From NCBI RefSeq assembly GCF_023721835.1, contig NZ_JAMKFE010000005.1, positions 310,001-374,000 of the forward strand: DNA of 64,000 nt, read 5' to 3'. How positions within the stretch are numbered: position 1 is the stretch's first letter; the number at the start of each line of letters is the position of its first letter. Source of the DNA: Caldimonas mangrovi. Lineage in GTDB: Bacteria; Pseudomonadota; Gammaproteobacteria; Burkholderiales; Burkholderiaceae_C. The notes under the pieces were generated by a model. That model did not search any database. It saw nothing but the letters and a program-made list of their open reading frames with translations, and was not told the origin of the DNA. Positions 15,996 to 25,849 of the stretch are shown here, piece after piece. The translations under genes were made by a program, and so were the position numbers.

Positions 15996-17156
15996 ATGAA
16001 CGAATTCTTCTCGAGCGAACTTCGTCGCCTGGTCGAGCAGGCCGAAAGTCTCGCTGTCGATGTCATTGCCCCCAGCGCCGAGAAGGTCGACAGGGACGCC
16101 TCGTGGCCTCGGCAGTCACTCGCCGCGCTGTCCGAGAGCCGGCTGACAGCATTGACGGTCCCACGCGCTGCCGGGGGGCACGGCCAGGGGTTGCTTGCGG
16201 TCGCGGCCATCACAGAGGCAATAGGGAAAGCGTGCTCATCGACGTCTATGTGCTTCGGCATGCATTGCGTGGCAACCGCGGTTCTCGCCGCGAAAGCCAC
16301 AAAACGTCAAGAGCAGGCCTATCTGGCGCCGATCGCGCAGGGCAAACATTTCACGACTCTGGCCCTGTCGGAGGCCGGCACTGGAGCGAGCTTCTTCCTT
16401 TCGCGAACTTCCTTGGAGCGGCAGGGCGAAAACTACGTCATTGACGGACACAAGCAATTTGTCACGAGCGGAGGCTACGCCGATTCGTATGTCATTTCGA
16501 CGCAGGCAAGCGGTTCGCGGGAGCAGGGAGAGTTCAGCTGCCTGGTTATCGACCGCGACGCGCCTAACCTGCACTGGGGACACCCTTGGCATGGATTGGG
16601 GATGCGAGGCAACGCCTCGCGGACCTTGCATCTGGAATCGACGGTGGTACCTGCGGACCGTTTGCTGGGCGACGAAGGCGACCAAGTGTGGTACGTCTTC
16701 GAGATCGTCGCGCCGTACTTTCTTACGGCAATGGCTGGAACCTACCTCGGGATCGCCCAAGCCGCGCTGGATCTGGCTCTGCAGCACATGAAAGGCCGAC
16801 GGCACGTCCACTCAGGACAGTCACTTGCCGACATCGAGCTCCTGCAGCACCGGGTGGGGCAGCTGTGGATGTCCGTCGAGAAGTGTCGTCTGCTGCTTTA
16901 TCACGCGGCCCGTCTGGGCGACCTCGGCGACCCGCAAGCGATGATCGCCCTCTTGGCGAGCAAAGCCGAGGCAGCCACCACCGCGGTGACCGCAACCAAT
17001 GAGGCGATGACTTTGTGCGGCGGCGCTGCCTATGGAGAAAACGGCATGTTGGCGCGCCTGCTGCGTGATGCGCGTGCAGGGCATGTGATGGCACCGACCA
17101 CCGACATGCTGACGCTCTGGATCGGCCGTAGCGCGCTCGGGGTACCTCTCTTTTGA
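15996..17156 (+). CDS. Acyl-CoA dehydrogenase family protein with altered catalytic position
   Basis: 386-aa flavoprotein of the acyl-CoA dehydrogenase superfamily with the usual three-part layout: N-terminal helices, middle beta domain (TLALSEAGTGASFF), C-terminal helical domain (CGGAAYGENGMLARLLRDARAG). The segment that in medium/short-chain enzymes carries the catalytic Glu (YEGT) reads VMAPTTDML, and I do not see the isovaleryl-type Glu in helix G either. It may use another base, have changed chemistry, or act as a binding protein. Its stop overlaps the TTG start of the downstream kinase (TTGA), implying coupled translation and a shared pathway. The ribosome site is weak. Confidence 0.82.
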   Translation: MNEFFSSELRRLVEQAESLAVDVIAPSAEKVDRDASWPRQSLAALSESRLTALTVPRAAGGHGQGLLAVAAITEAIGKACSSTSMCFGMHCVATAVLAAKATKRQEQAYLAPIAQGKHFTTLALSEAGTGASFFLSRTSLERQGENYVIDGHKQFVTSGGYADSYVISTQASGSREQGEFSCLVIDRDAPNLHWGHPWHGLGMRGNASRTLHLESTVVPADRLLGDEGDQVWYVFEIVAPYFLTAMAGTYLGIAQAALDLALQHMKGRRHVHSGQSLADIELLQHRVGQLWMSVEKCRLLLYHAARLGDLGDPQAMIALLASKAEAATTAVTATNEAMTLCGGAAYGENGMLARLLRDARAGHVMAPTTDMLTLWIGRSALGVPLF

Positions 17157-19135
17157 CACGGTTGATCATCGTTCTGCGCGGCCGACCCGACGCCACGGCG
17201 TCCAAATCAGCCAAGCACGCCGCTGCGCAGGCACAGCAGTGCGACGCACGCACCGAGCATGCCTTCGACGTCGAGGGCGTCGAGACCGGGATCACCAACG
17301 CTAGACAGGGTGGGCAGGCCCTGGTCGTCCTTGTGGACCCAGACGTTGAGCGCCCATTTGCAGCAGCCCGACGGCTTGCGCGCAATCACCCCGAACTTCG
17401 GTTTGTCTTTGCCGTGGACCCCGTCAAGGAGCCGCAGGCCAGAGGCGAAGCGGTATTCGCCGGTCCCCCTGGCGGGCGTTGGTCCATGGCCCCGGCGAGG
17501 GATGACGAGGTCCAGCGACAGCTGCGCCAAGCATTGGCACTGTGCGAGCAGCAAGCGCGGTTGCGAACTACGCTGGACCGCATGCGGCTGAGACTTTCTT
17601 CGGTCGCGCCAGCGGACTCGTCCGAATACCGCCGTCTTGTGGCCTCGGATCGCTACCTCGCCAGTGTGCTGCAGAGTGCACACGACGCGATCGTGTCAGT
17701 TGACCCTGCAGGGCTGGTCGTGTCCTGGAATGCAGGCGCTGAACGGCTTTTCGGCATCGGGCAAGCCCAGGCCGCACGGCTGGCGCTTCGTAGCCTGTTC
17801 GACGACCCCGAGGCGTTCGATGCCAAGTTGCACACGGCGTACCTGACAGGGGAGGCGCGCGTCGAATTGGCATCGCGCAGCAACAGGCAGGCAAAGTACG
17901 TCGACGCTGCCTTTGACCGGATCGGGGACGACGAGGGGCATGTGATCGGTATAGCGGTCATCATGCGCGACATTACGGAGCGACACCTGCTGGAGGAGGA
18001 GCTGAGAAGCCACAGCCGCCAGAAGGACGAGTTCCTGGCGGTCCTTGCCCACGAGCTGCGAAACCCGCTTGCGCCCATCCGCAACGCTGCCCATGTCTTG
18101 CATGTTCTCAACCTGACCGACGAGCGCGCGAGAAAGGCCGTCGAGATGATCCGGCGCCAGGCGACTCACATGACGGGCCTGATCGATGATTTGCTCGACA
18201 TTGCTCGGGTCACCCGGGGGGTCATCACTCTCGAGCTGGAGCCGCTCCCCATCGGCGTGGCGGTCAGCGAAGCTGTCGAGCAAGTCCGCGCGTTGATTGA
18301 ATCGAAGCATCACCGGCTCACGGTGACACACGCGAGCAGCGCTGCGCTGGTTCTCGCTGATCGAAAACGGCTCACGCAGATCTTTGCCAACCTGCTGAAC
18401 AACAGCGCGAAGTTCACCCCCGATGGAGGGCAGATTTCCGTTCAGATCGAGGCAGAGGATCAGGGCGTGCAGGTGTCGGTCACCGACAACGGCATTGGAA
18501 TCGCTGCGAACAGCTTGCCGAAGGTTTTCGACTTGTTCCTGCGATGCGAGCCAGGACTGAGTGCCGCGTCCGGGGGATTGGGCATAGGCCTGGCGTTGGT
18601 GCAAAGGCTGACCCTGCTGCACAACGGCACGGTCACCGTACACAGCGCAGGTCCAGGGGCCGGAAGCACGTTTGCAGTCAGGCTTCCCCGCCTCTCCGAT
18701 GCCGACGCCGAAGTGGATCCCGGTGTAGCGGCAGCAGCGGCGGCCGGCGCTATCCGTCGACTGACGCTGCTTGTGGTGGACGACAATGAAGATGCCGCGC
18801 ACAGTCTTGCCATGCTGCTCATGACCCATGGTCACACCGTACATGCCGAGACCGATCCGCGGCGGGCGCTGGAGCAGGCAGTGGCTCTGCAGCCCGACGC
18901 CGTGATCGTCGACATCGGAATGCCGCACATCAATGGCTACGAACTCGCCAGGATGCTGCGCGGCGCTCCGCTACAGCCTTCCCCGGCACTGATCGCGTTG
19001 ACCGGACATGGGCAGGCCATTGACCGGGTTCGCGCCAAAGAGGCGGGATTCGACCATCATTTTGTCAAGCCCATCGAGCCGAAGGCCATGCTGACCTTCC
19101 TTGATCGCCTCGGGGGGGCGCCTGCGCGCGGTTGA
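17153..19135 (+). CDS. PAS hybrid histidine kinase/response regulator coupled to an acyl-CoA dehydrogenase
   Basis: 660-aa hybrid kinase. The first about 140 residues resemble a degenerate receiver (LVVLVDPDVE, RFVFAVDP) without clear phosphorylation residues. Then PAS (about 165-280, SAHDAIVSVDPAGLVVSWNAGAERLFG), HisKA with His about 300 (AVLAHELRNPLAPIRN), HATPase_c (NLLNNSAKF, TDNGIGIA, GGLGIGLALV) and a receiver with Asp about 586 (VIVDIGMPHINGYEL) and FVKPIEP. It has no membrane helices. The start is TTG 17153 overlapping the previous stop, so translation depends on the upstream gene. It might sense a CoA-thioester or redox state produced by its partner (inference). Confidence 0.87.
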   Translation: MTRLIIVLRGRPDATASKSAKHAAAQAQQCDARTEHAFDVEGVETGITNARQGGQALVVLVDPDVERPFAAARRLARNHPELRFVFAVDPVKEPQARGEAVFAGPPGGRWSMAPARDDEVQRQLRQALALCEQQARLRTTLDRMRLRLSSVAPADSSEYRRLVASDRYLASVLQSAHDAIVSVDPAGLVVSWNAGAERLFGIGQAQAARLALRSLFDDPEAFDAKLHTAYLTGEARVELASRSNRQAKYVDAAFDRIGDDEGHVIGIAVIMRDITERHLLEEELRSHSRQKDEFLAVLAHELRNPLAPIRNAAHVLHVLNLTDERARKAVEMIRRQATHMTGLIDDLLDIARVTRGVITLELEPLPIGVAVSEAVEQVRALIESKHHRLTVTHASSAALVLADRKRLTQIFANLLNNSAKFTPDGGQISVQIEAEDQGVQVSVTDNGIGIAANSLPKVFDLFLRCEPGLSAASGGLGIGLALVQRLTLLHNGTVTVHSAGPGAGSTFAVRLPRLSDADAEVDPGVAAAAAAGAIRRLTLLVVDDNEDAAHSLAMLLMTHGHTVHAETDPRRALEQAVALQPDAVIVDIGMPHINGYELARMLRGAPLQPSPALIALTGHGQAIDRVRAKEAGFDHHFVKPIEPKAMLTFLDRLGGAPARG

Positions 19136-19360
19136 AGCGGCGACTTCCGGCGCACGCGAGCAAGCAGTGAACTCGGCAGCGCCAGCCGGGTACGGTCTGC
19201 GGCGGTGGGAGGCCGCCGCAGACGCTTCCAACGGACGGCAGTGCATGAGGCGTTTGAACCGGGCGGTGCCGTGAGCTCAGGTGGTGTCCGCGGACCATGG
19301 CAATCCACGCCCTCGGCGACGCCGATATCCGCATCAAGACATTCTTTGGTCACGCCGCAG

Positions 19361-22300
19361 TCATCGTGGGGGCTGCGCGTTGTGCAACTTCGCCGCGTCG
19401 GTGCGGACGAAGCGCTCGAAATCAGCGGGAGGAACGGGGCGACATAGCAGATAGCCTTGTGCCTCGTCGCAGCCTGCGCTGCCAAGGAAGTGCAGCATCT
19501 GTTCCGTCTCCACGCCTTCCGCCACCACGCGCAGATCGAGTGCATGAGCCAGGTTGATGATGGCCTGAGCCAAGCCGGTACCCGGGCGCACGCCTGTGGA
19601 CGTGTCGTTGAGGAACGATCGATCGAGCTTGACCACGTCGATGGGCAAGAGGCGCAAATACGCGAGAGAAGAATTCCCGGTCCCGAAGTCATCGACTGAA
19701 AGACTCAGCCCTAGCGCCTTGAGTTCATGCAGGCGCTGCCCAGCAGAAACAGGATCCTGCATCACTGCGCCTTCCGTGAGTTCGAGTTCGAGCAACGCTG
19801 GAGGCAATGCCGTCTTCTCCAGGACATGCCGGACCTTGTCCGCCAGCCGGCGATCGTGGAGCTGCCGTGGCGACAGGTTCACCGAAACCTTCAGCTCCTG
19901 TCCCAGGGCCTGCACCCACTGCTGTGTCTGGCGGCATGCCTGTTCCAACACCCATTCGCCGATCGGCACGATGAGCCCCGTTTCCTCTGCCAGCGGAATG
20001 AACTGTGCCGGAGATACCCGCCCCATGTGCGGGTGGTTCCATCGCAGGAGCGCTTCCATTCCGGTGACACTCATACTGTGCACGTCCACTCGCGGCTGGT
20101 AGTGCACCTCGAATTCATTGCGTTCAAGGGCGCGGCGCAGCGAGGTTTCGAGCACCAGCTTGGCGCGTACCTCGTCATGCATCTCCTGCGAGAAGAAGCG
20201 GTAGTCATTGCGCCCGGCAGCTTTCGCTCGGTACATCGCGATGTCAGCGTTCTGGAACAGCAGCTTCTTGTCCGTCCCGTCGTGCGGGTACATGCTGATG
20301 CCGATCGAAGCGCCGACAAACACCTCCTGCCCGGCCAGTTGGACGGGCGCGGAGACGTCTCGGATGAGCTTTTGCGCCACAAAGGCAGCGGATTCACGGC
20401 CGTGTGCACATGGCAACACAATCACAAACTCATCACCGCCGACACGGGCCACGACGTCCATCGGGCGCAGGCGGGAACGCAGGCGTTTCGCCACCACTCG
20501 CAGCAACTCATCCCCCGCCTCATGTCCCATCGAGTCGTTGATTTCCTTGAACCGATCAAGGTCGACGAACATCACTGCGATCGGCTCGTCCTTCTCGGCC
20601 CCTTCAGCAAGCAAGGCGTCAATCCGGTGCTGCAGCATGGTGCGGTTCGGCAAGCCGGTGAGCGTGTCGTGCGTGGCGAGCCGCTCGAGCTGGCGCTCGG
20701 CGAGCTTCCGTTCGGTGATGTTGCTGAGAAATCCAGTCAGCCACAGCGATCGCCCGTGGTCGTCCCGTTCCAGCGTGGCACTCATGAGAATGTGCACGTC
20801 GGAGCCGTCACGGTGGCGGATGACCACGTCTTCCAGCTTGATGTTCGTTCTCCCGTTTCGTTCCGTTGGAACCGGCTCGAAATCGATGGGGCAGCGAGGA
20901 AAGAGAAAGTCAATGGCACGCCCGACAAGTTCGTCCTTCGCATAGCCGGACATTGCGCACAGGGCCGGATTCACTTCTACGATGCGCAGCTCATGCGAGA
21001 CCCGCAGATAGCCCTCGGAGGTGCTGTGGATGAGGTTGGAGAAGCGGGCCTCGCTCTGCGCCAGGGCCTCGCGCTCTGCACGCTGCTGCGTGATGTCATG
21101 GAAGAATACCGATACGCCGCCCTCCGAGGACGGATAGGCGCGGACCCACAGCCAGTGGCCGTCAATGCAACCTTCGAACTGCACCGCTTCGCCCGTGTCC
21201 AGGACATGCTGGTACTTTGCTTCGAAGATGGTGCCTTTCAGTATGGGCAGGATCTCTGCAATGAAGCGCCGCCCCAGCAGGTCGGGCCTTTCGTGCTCGG
21301 GCACCCACTGAGCAGCATGGTCGTTGACGAACGTGAACCGCCAGTCGCGGTCGAACGAGAAAAAGGCATCGTCGATGCTCGACAGCAGGCTTTCCAGGCG
21401 GGCGTGGGCGTGGGCCAGTTCCTGCTGGATCTGATGCTCGTGTGTCACGTCCCGTCCGGTTGCGTAGACCACGCCCTTCTTCGCATCCCAGCGATAAGAC
21501 CATGAAAGATGCCGCACTTCGCCAAGCTTTGTCACCCAGCGCCGCAGAACATTGCGTCTGTCGCCCGTTTGCTCACTGCGACTGCGCTCCAATGCCTCAT
21601 GCGCGGCCTCCAGGTCTTCCGGATGCAGGAGCTCGAAGAAGGACCGGCTCAGCAACTCGGCCTGGCTGTAGCCGGACAGAGCGGTTGCCGCTGGATTCAC
21701 ATTCAAAAACCTGCCCTCGAGATCCAGCATGCACACAATGTCGAACGCGTTGTCGACGAGGTCCTTGTTCTCCTCCGCAAGGTGGCGCAGCCGCTCCTGC
21801 AACGTCTCCTCATCCGTGACGTCCCGACTCATGCCGCGAAAGCCCACGAATTCTCCGTTGCGGTACATGGGCAAGGCCGACGATGAGATCTTGCGATGCG
21901 AACCGAGGAACGGGGGGCGGGCGGTCCAGATGAGGTCTCGAAAGGGGCGACGCGCCTGTAGGGCTTCGATGAAGCGCCGTGTCCCAGGCTCGACGGGATC
22001 CGCGACAAAATCCAAAGCTGTCAGGCCGATCCATCGCTGGGCCGACTCGCCGAGCCAGTTGGCGCCGCCGCCGGCGAAGACCACCCGAAGCTGCTGGTCG
22101 CATTCCCAATAGGCGTCCGCCAGCAAGGAAAACAGCGTGCGATAGCGTTCTTCCTGCTCCTGCAGTTGGCGGTGGTTTTCCTTCTCCACTGAAATGTCGC
22201 GAGCGATCGCGACAAGTCCGGTGAAGTCGCCGGTGAGAGAATCATGCACAGCCTGGCCGGTGGAGGACAACCAGACGTAGTGGCCTTGCTTGTGCAGGAA

Positions 22301-22957
22301 ACGGAACTGCATGCGGTTGGCGTACGACCTTCCTTTCGCCATCGCCTCAGCCTCGGCTTGCATCATCGCCTGGTCCTCGGGATGCATGAGCTGGAAGCCG
22401 TTCTGCCCCAGCAGCTCGTGCCGTTCGTACCCTAGCACCTGCGTCACCGCCGGCGAGACGTAGACATAGTGTCCCTGTGCATCGACATGCAGGATCAAAT
22501 CACCGCCGTTTTCCGCGAGCAGGCGGTATTGAGCCTCGCTGGCCGCAAGCGAAGCGTGGGACGCCACCGCTGCTGATACGTCGGTGACGGTCCCGGTGTA
22601 GCTGGCAAACCGGCCTTCTCGGTCGAAGCAAGCGGCTCCGACGCTCACCACCCAACGCTCGCTTCCGTCGGACCTGACCATTCGATAGCGCAGGTGGTAG
22701 TCTTCCAGGGCCTTCGTCGCACGTTCGAGCGTCTGCAACACCTCGCGCAGGTCGTCGGGATGGACAAACTCCCGCCACAGTTCCAGCGAGAAGTCCTGCA
22801 ACGACGGGAAGTAGCGGCGGGCAGTATGGCTGAGCTGGGTGCAGGCGCCGTATCGATCGAATGACCACACGATGCGCGGCAGGGCATCGACCAAGCTGCG
22901 CATTGCGGTGCGAGCTTCGGACGTGATGGACGGAACCGGCCCCGGATCAGTCTCCAT
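19361..22957 (-). CDS. Six-PAS GGDEF-EAL protein (bifunctional c-di-GMP enzyme)
   Basis: 1198-aa soluble protein with about six consecutive PAS/PAC modules (residues about 20-790; PAC ends include [49 protein letters not shown]), then GGDEF (about 800-960) and EAL (about 965-1190). The cyclase signature RVGGDEFV is intact around 839. Phosphodiesterase motifs [29 protein letters not shown] and EGVET are intact, so both activities are possible. ATG 22957 has GGAG six bases upstream; an in-frame ATG at 23149 lacks this. The leader carries a c-di-GMP riboswitch, suggesting feedback control by its own product or substrate. Confidence 0.92.
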   Translation of the reverse strand: METDPGPVPSITSEARTAMRSLVDALPRIVWSFDRYGACTQLSHTARRYFPSLQDFSLELWREFVHPDDLREVLQTLERATKALEDYHLRYRMVRSDGSERWVVSVGAACFDREGRFASYTGTVTDVSAAVASHASLAASEAQYRLLAENGGDLILHVDAQGHYVYVSPAVTQVLGYERHELLGQNGFQLMHPEDQAMMQAEAEAMAKGRSYANRMQFRFLHKQGHYVWLSSTGQAVHDSLTGDFTGLVAIARDISVEKENHRQLQEQEERYRTLFSLLADAYWECDQQLRVVFAGGGANWLGESAQRWIGLTALDFVADPVEPGTRRFIEALQARRPFRDLIWTARPPFLGSHRKISSSALPMYRNGEFVGFRGMSRDVTDEETLQERLRHLAEENKDLVDNAFDIVCMLDLEGRFLNVNPAATALSGYSQAELLSRSFFELLHPEDLEAAHEALERSRSEQTGDRRNVLRRWVTKLGEVRHLSWSYRWDAKKGVVYATGRDVTHEHQIQQELAHAHARLESLLSSIDDAFFSFDRDWRFTFVNDHAAQWVPEHERPDLLGRRFIAEILPILKGTIFEAKYQHVLDTGEAVQFEGCIDGHWLWVRAYPSSEGGVSVFFHDITQQRAEREALAQSEARFSNLIHSTSEGYLRVSHELRIVEVNPALCAMSGYAKDELVGRAIDFLFPRCPIDFEPVPTERNGRTNIKLEDVVIRHRDGSDVHILMSATLERDDHGRSLWLTGFLSNITERKLAERQLERLATHDTLTGLPNRTMLQHRIDALLAEGAEKDEPIAVMFVDLDRFKEINDSMGHEAGDELLRVVAKRLRSRLRPMDVVARVGGDEFVIVLPCAHGRESAAFVAQKLIRDVSAPVQLAGQEVFVGASIGISMYPHDGTDKKLLFQNADIAMYRAKAAGRNDYRFFSQEMHDEVRAKLVLETSLRRALERNEFEVHYQPRVDVHSMSVTGMEALLRWNHPHMGRVSPAQFIPLAEETGLIVPIGEWVLEQACRQTQQWVQALGQELKVSVNLSPRQLHDRRLADKVRHVLEKTALPPALLELELTEGAVMQDPVSAGQRLHELKALGLSLSVDDFGTGNSSLAYLRLLPIDVVKLDRSFLNDTSTGVRPGTGLAQAIINLAHALDLRVVAEGVETEQMLHFLGSAGCDEAQGYLLCRPVPPADFERFVRTDAAKLHNAQPPR

Positions 22958-23239
22958 GCGCAACTCCACTGCAAGAGAACGACGAGTCCCTCCCGGAGCT
23001 GATTGGCAGTCGGCAGGCATACCGGCAGCGCCAGCGAGGAAGGGTGAGGGCAGGCGAAGCTGCCTGCTGGTGCACCAAGGGGCGGGGAGGCGTTGCTCAG
23101 CCCGCCTGGAATAACGCGACTCAAGCAAGCCACGTTCCTTTGACTTCAAAGAGGGGAACGCGAGCCCATGGACGGGATTGATTTCAACGACGGCCTCTTC
23201 GTGAAGGAAGGAGGCCGGTACAGGGTCGACGGGACCCTT

Positions 23240-23320
23240 CCCGGCAACCCCGCTGCCGTAGTACTGCTGTACCTTAGGCCGGAAGCTTTGCGTCCCAGGC
23301 TTTCGCAGGGTTTGCCTCTA
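23240..23320 (-). promoter_or_regulatory. Cyclic-di-GMP-I (GEMM) riboswitch aptamer
   Basis: On the minus strand the sequence matches the GEMM-I consensus in order: GGCAAACC, a GAAA tetraloop (TGCGAAAGCC), GGGACGCAAAGC, CCGGCCTAAGG, then CAGCGGGGTTGCCGG. GGCAAACC at the 5' side pairs with GGGTTGCC at the 3' side to close P1. It lies about 280 nt upstream of the GGDEF-EAL start, in its 5' leader. A GGCCTC/GAGGCC hairpin (23192-23216) follows but lacks a clear U-tract, so the expression platform is uncertain. Confidence 0.9.
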
Positions 23321-23731
23321 AAACGGCCGAAGGATTACCAACTTTGGTCTTGTCGAGCTGCGCCTAGTGAATCGCCGGACGCGTTCCGGGCCTATTGACT
23401 TAACTGCCGCCTCGACCCTCTGGTTCGTTGCCGCGGCTCGAGCAAATTTGTCCTGCTTGCCAGCGGCGTAGCGACCGGAACGACGCCGTCCACCCCTGAC
23501 GTTTCCCAGACGCGACCGCCGAGGCCGCGCTGACCATCCATCCCGGCGCTTGCACGGACGGCACAGCCGTCCGGACTCGCTGGCGGTGGTTGTCGGCACC
23601 TTGGAACACCCGCATCGGGGCAGGCGTGCGTGGATCGTCGTTGCAGCGATTTCCTGCGAGCCGAGCGGCAATAAGTGGCACCGTCGCCGGTGCGGTTGCC
23701 GCCCCCGCTCGACACCGAACCTACGGCGTGA
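23321..23731. other. Intergenic region between riboswitch and SOS cassette
   Basis: About 410 bp. It must hold the promoter for the riboswitch-led minus-strand transcript. Short frames on both strands show no family match, and I recognise nothing else until the LexA box at 23732. Confidence 0.5.
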
Positions 23732-23751
23732 TACTGTATGTTCATACAGTG
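23732..23751. promoter_or_regulatory. LexA (SOS) box of the imuA-imuB-dnaE2 cassette
   Basis: TACTGTATGTTCATACAGTG contains the LexA core CTGT-N8-ACAG with a fully symmetric CTGTATG-TT-CATACAG. It lies 11 bp upstream of the imuA ATG, as expected for this damage-inducible mutagenesis operon. Confidence 0.93.
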
Positions 23752-23762
23752 TTGAGCCGATC

Positions 23763-24584
23763 ATGCACCCCGTTCCCGAATGGCCTGAGGAGCCCGCCTC
23801 CTCGCCAGGCCCTGTCTCCGCCGCTCCCGTCGCACCCGGCGAACTGCCGCGCAACGTGGCAGCAGCGCTGTGGCGGGGCAGCGAGCTGGGAACGCCGGTC
23901 AGCGTCGTGGTGCGCTCCGGCTGGGACACGCTCGACCACGAGCTGCCGGGTGGTGGCTGGCCCTGCCATTCGCTGACCGAAGTGCTGCAGCCGCAGCCTT
24001 CCGTCTGCGAATGGCGCTTGCTCGGTCCGGCGCTGCGGCGCATTGTCGACGCCGGCCAGACCATCGTGGTCGTCGGCCCGCCCAAGCACCCCCACCTTCC
24101 TGGTTTGCGCCACGAAGGCATCGACGACCGTCACCTGGTCTGGGTGCAGGCCGACAGCCCTGCGCACAGGCTGTGGAGCACCGAACAACTGGTCAAGTCC
24201 AACGCCTGCGGCGCGCTGCTGTCGTGGCTGCCGCAAGCCCGGCCCGAGCAACTGAGGCGGCTGCAAGTCTGCGCCCAGGCGTGCGACGGCCCGGTGGTGC
24301 TGTTCCGCCCACACACCGTGCAGCACGAGGCCTCGCCCGCGCCGCTGCGCCTGCTGCTCGGCTATGACCTCGACTGGGAGCTCACCGTGCAGGTGCTCAA
24401 GCGCAAGGGCGCGCGGCATGAAGGCGAGATCCGTCTGCCCTCGATCCCCGGAGGACTCGACGCTGTACTGACCTCTCGGATGAGAACTCCGAGCCGATGG
24501 ATCCGTGACCGTGAGGTGGCTGCTGATGTTGTACTGGGCAGCACTACTCCCCGACCCGCCGTGCGACGACGCGTCCACTCCTGA
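23763..24584 (+). CDS. imuA: ImuA (SulA/RecA-like) translesion mutagenesis protein
   Basis: 273-aa RecA/SulA-like protein of the ImuA family. Recognisable segments are VWRG-like ALWRGSELG, LDHELPGGGWPCHSLTEVLQ, GQTIVVVGPPKHPHLPGL and CGALLSWLPQARPEQLRRLQ. It is thought to help assemble the ImuB-DnaE2 mutasome. ATG 23763 lies just downstream of the LexA box. Its 3' end overlaps imuB by about 80 bp. Confidence 0.88.
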   Translation: MHPVPEWPEEPASSPGPVSAAPVAPGELPRNVAAALWRGSELGTPVSVVVRSGWDTLDHELPGGGWPCHSLTEVLQPQPSVCEWRLLGPALRRIVDAGQTIVVVGPPKHPHLPGLRHEGIDDRHLVWVQADSPAHRLWSTEQLVKSNACGALLSWLPQARPEQLRRLQVCAQACDGPVVLFRPHTVQHEASPAPLRLLLGYDLDWELTVQVLKRKGARHEGEIRLPSIPGGLDAVLTSRMRTPSRWIRDREVAADVVLGSTTPRPAVRRRVHS

Positions 24585-25839
24585 GACCCTGCGAGGTCTG
24601 GCGACCTGGGCCCTGCAATTCACCCCCCGTGTTGCCATCGTCGATGCGGCGGTCGTGATGGAAGTTCACGCCAGCCTGCGCCTGTTCGGCGGCAAGCGCG
24701 CGTTGCGCGAGCGCGTGCGCGACGAAGCCGCCGAACTGGGGGTGGGGCAGGTGAGCTCGGCGTCGACCAGCCTGGCCGCGTTGGCCTTCGCTCGCGCCGG
24801 CGTCGACAACGGTTTTGCGCGCCCGCTACAGGAAGGCCTGGACCGCCTGCCGATGGAAGTGCTCTCCGCCGTCGAGCCACACCGTGACACGCTCGCGCGA
24901 CTTGGCTGCAAGACGCTGGGTGACATCCGCAAGCTGCCGCGCGGCGGTGTCAGCCGGCGCTTCGACAAAAAGCTGCTGACGGCCCTGGACCAGGCGTATG
25001 GCCTGCGCCCCGAGGGCCTTCAATGGGAAGTGCTGCCTGAAACCTTCAAGACCCGGCTCGAGCTCATGTCGCGCGTCGAGTTGGCCCCGGCGCTGATGTG
25101 CGGCGCCCGCCGCCTGCTGCTGCAGATGTGCGGCTGGCTTGCGGCACGCCACTGCGGCGCGTCCGCCTTCACGTTGCGGTGGGCGCACGATGCGATGCGT
25201 GCCAGGTCGGCCGGTGACGGCGGCGAGCTGACCGTCCGCACCGGCGAGCCGACGAGGAACGTCGAGCACCTGTCGCGGCTGCTCAACGAGCACCTTGCCA
25301 AGACCGAGTTGCTGGCGCCGGTCGGCGACCTCGAACTCGAAGCCATCGAGGTTCGCTCGCTCGAACCCGCCAGCGCCTCGCTGTTGCCCGACACATTGCA
25401 GCAGGGCGAATCGTTGCGCGAGGTGTTGGAGCGTATCGCCGCGCGCCTGGGACCCGAGCGGGTGCTGCGGCCGGTGCTGACCGAAGACCATCGCCTGGAG
25501 TGGATGCAGTTCTGGCAGCCGGCGTCCGGGAAGCCGCCGCGCGAGCGTGCTGCGAGCGACGGCATGCCCCAGCCCACCTGGGTGCTGCCGCAGCCGCTGA
25601 AGCTTGCGACACAAGACCACCGCCCGATGTACCAGGGCGTACTGCACCTGATCGCCGGTCCGCATCGGGTCGAAGGCGGCTGGTGGCATCGCATCGACAC
25701 GGCCGACGGCGCCGACACCGCCCATGTGCAGCGCGACTACTTCGTCGCGCTGAGCGAGCACGCCGGGGTGCTGTGGGTGTTTCAGGAGCGTCTGGCCAAC
25801 GACCACACCGCGTGGTACCTGCACGGCGTGTTCGCGTAA
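24505..25839 (+). CDS. imuB: ImuB, inactive Y-family polymerase-like mutasome hub
   Basis: About 444-aa Y-family DNA polymerase homologue (DinP/UmuC fold) lacking the catalytic acidic residues, as in ImuB generally. It connects the beta clamp to DnaE2. Family segments include VAIVDAAVVMEVHASLRLFGG, LGCKTLGDIRKLPRGGVSRRF and LRPEGLQWEVLPETF. Candidate starts are GTG 24505, GTG 24511 and ATG 24526; the family start (MxWLxL) best fits 24511. Overlap with imuA implies translational coupling. It ends 10 bp before dnaE2. Confidence 0.9.
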   Translation: MTVRWLLMLYWAALLPDPPCDDASTPETLRGLATWALQFTPRVAIVDAAVVMEVHASLRLFGGKRALRERVRDEAAELGVGQVSSASTSLAALAFARAGVDNGFARPLQEGLDRLPMEVLSAVEPHRDTLARLGCKTLGDIRKLPRGGVSRRFDKKLLTALDQAYGLRPEGLQWEVLPETFKTRLELMSRVELAPALMCGARRLLLQMCGWLAARHCGASAFTLRWAHDAMRARSAGDGGELTVRTGEPTRNVEHLSRLLNEHLAKTELLAPVGDLELEAIEVRSLEPASASLLPDTLQQGESLREVLERIAARLGPERVLRPVLTEDHRLEWMQFWQPASGKPPRERAASDGMPQPTWVLPQPLKLATQDHRPMYQGVLHLIAGPHRVEGGWWHRIDTADGADTAHVQRDYFVALSEHAGVLWVFQERLANDHTAWYLHGVFA

Positions 25840-25849
25840 GGAAGGCACC

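Noticed and set aside
23168-23398. 76-codon plus-strand frame over the riboswitch
   Set aside because: It is antisense to the aptamer, has no family match, and codon pattern follows the RNA structure.
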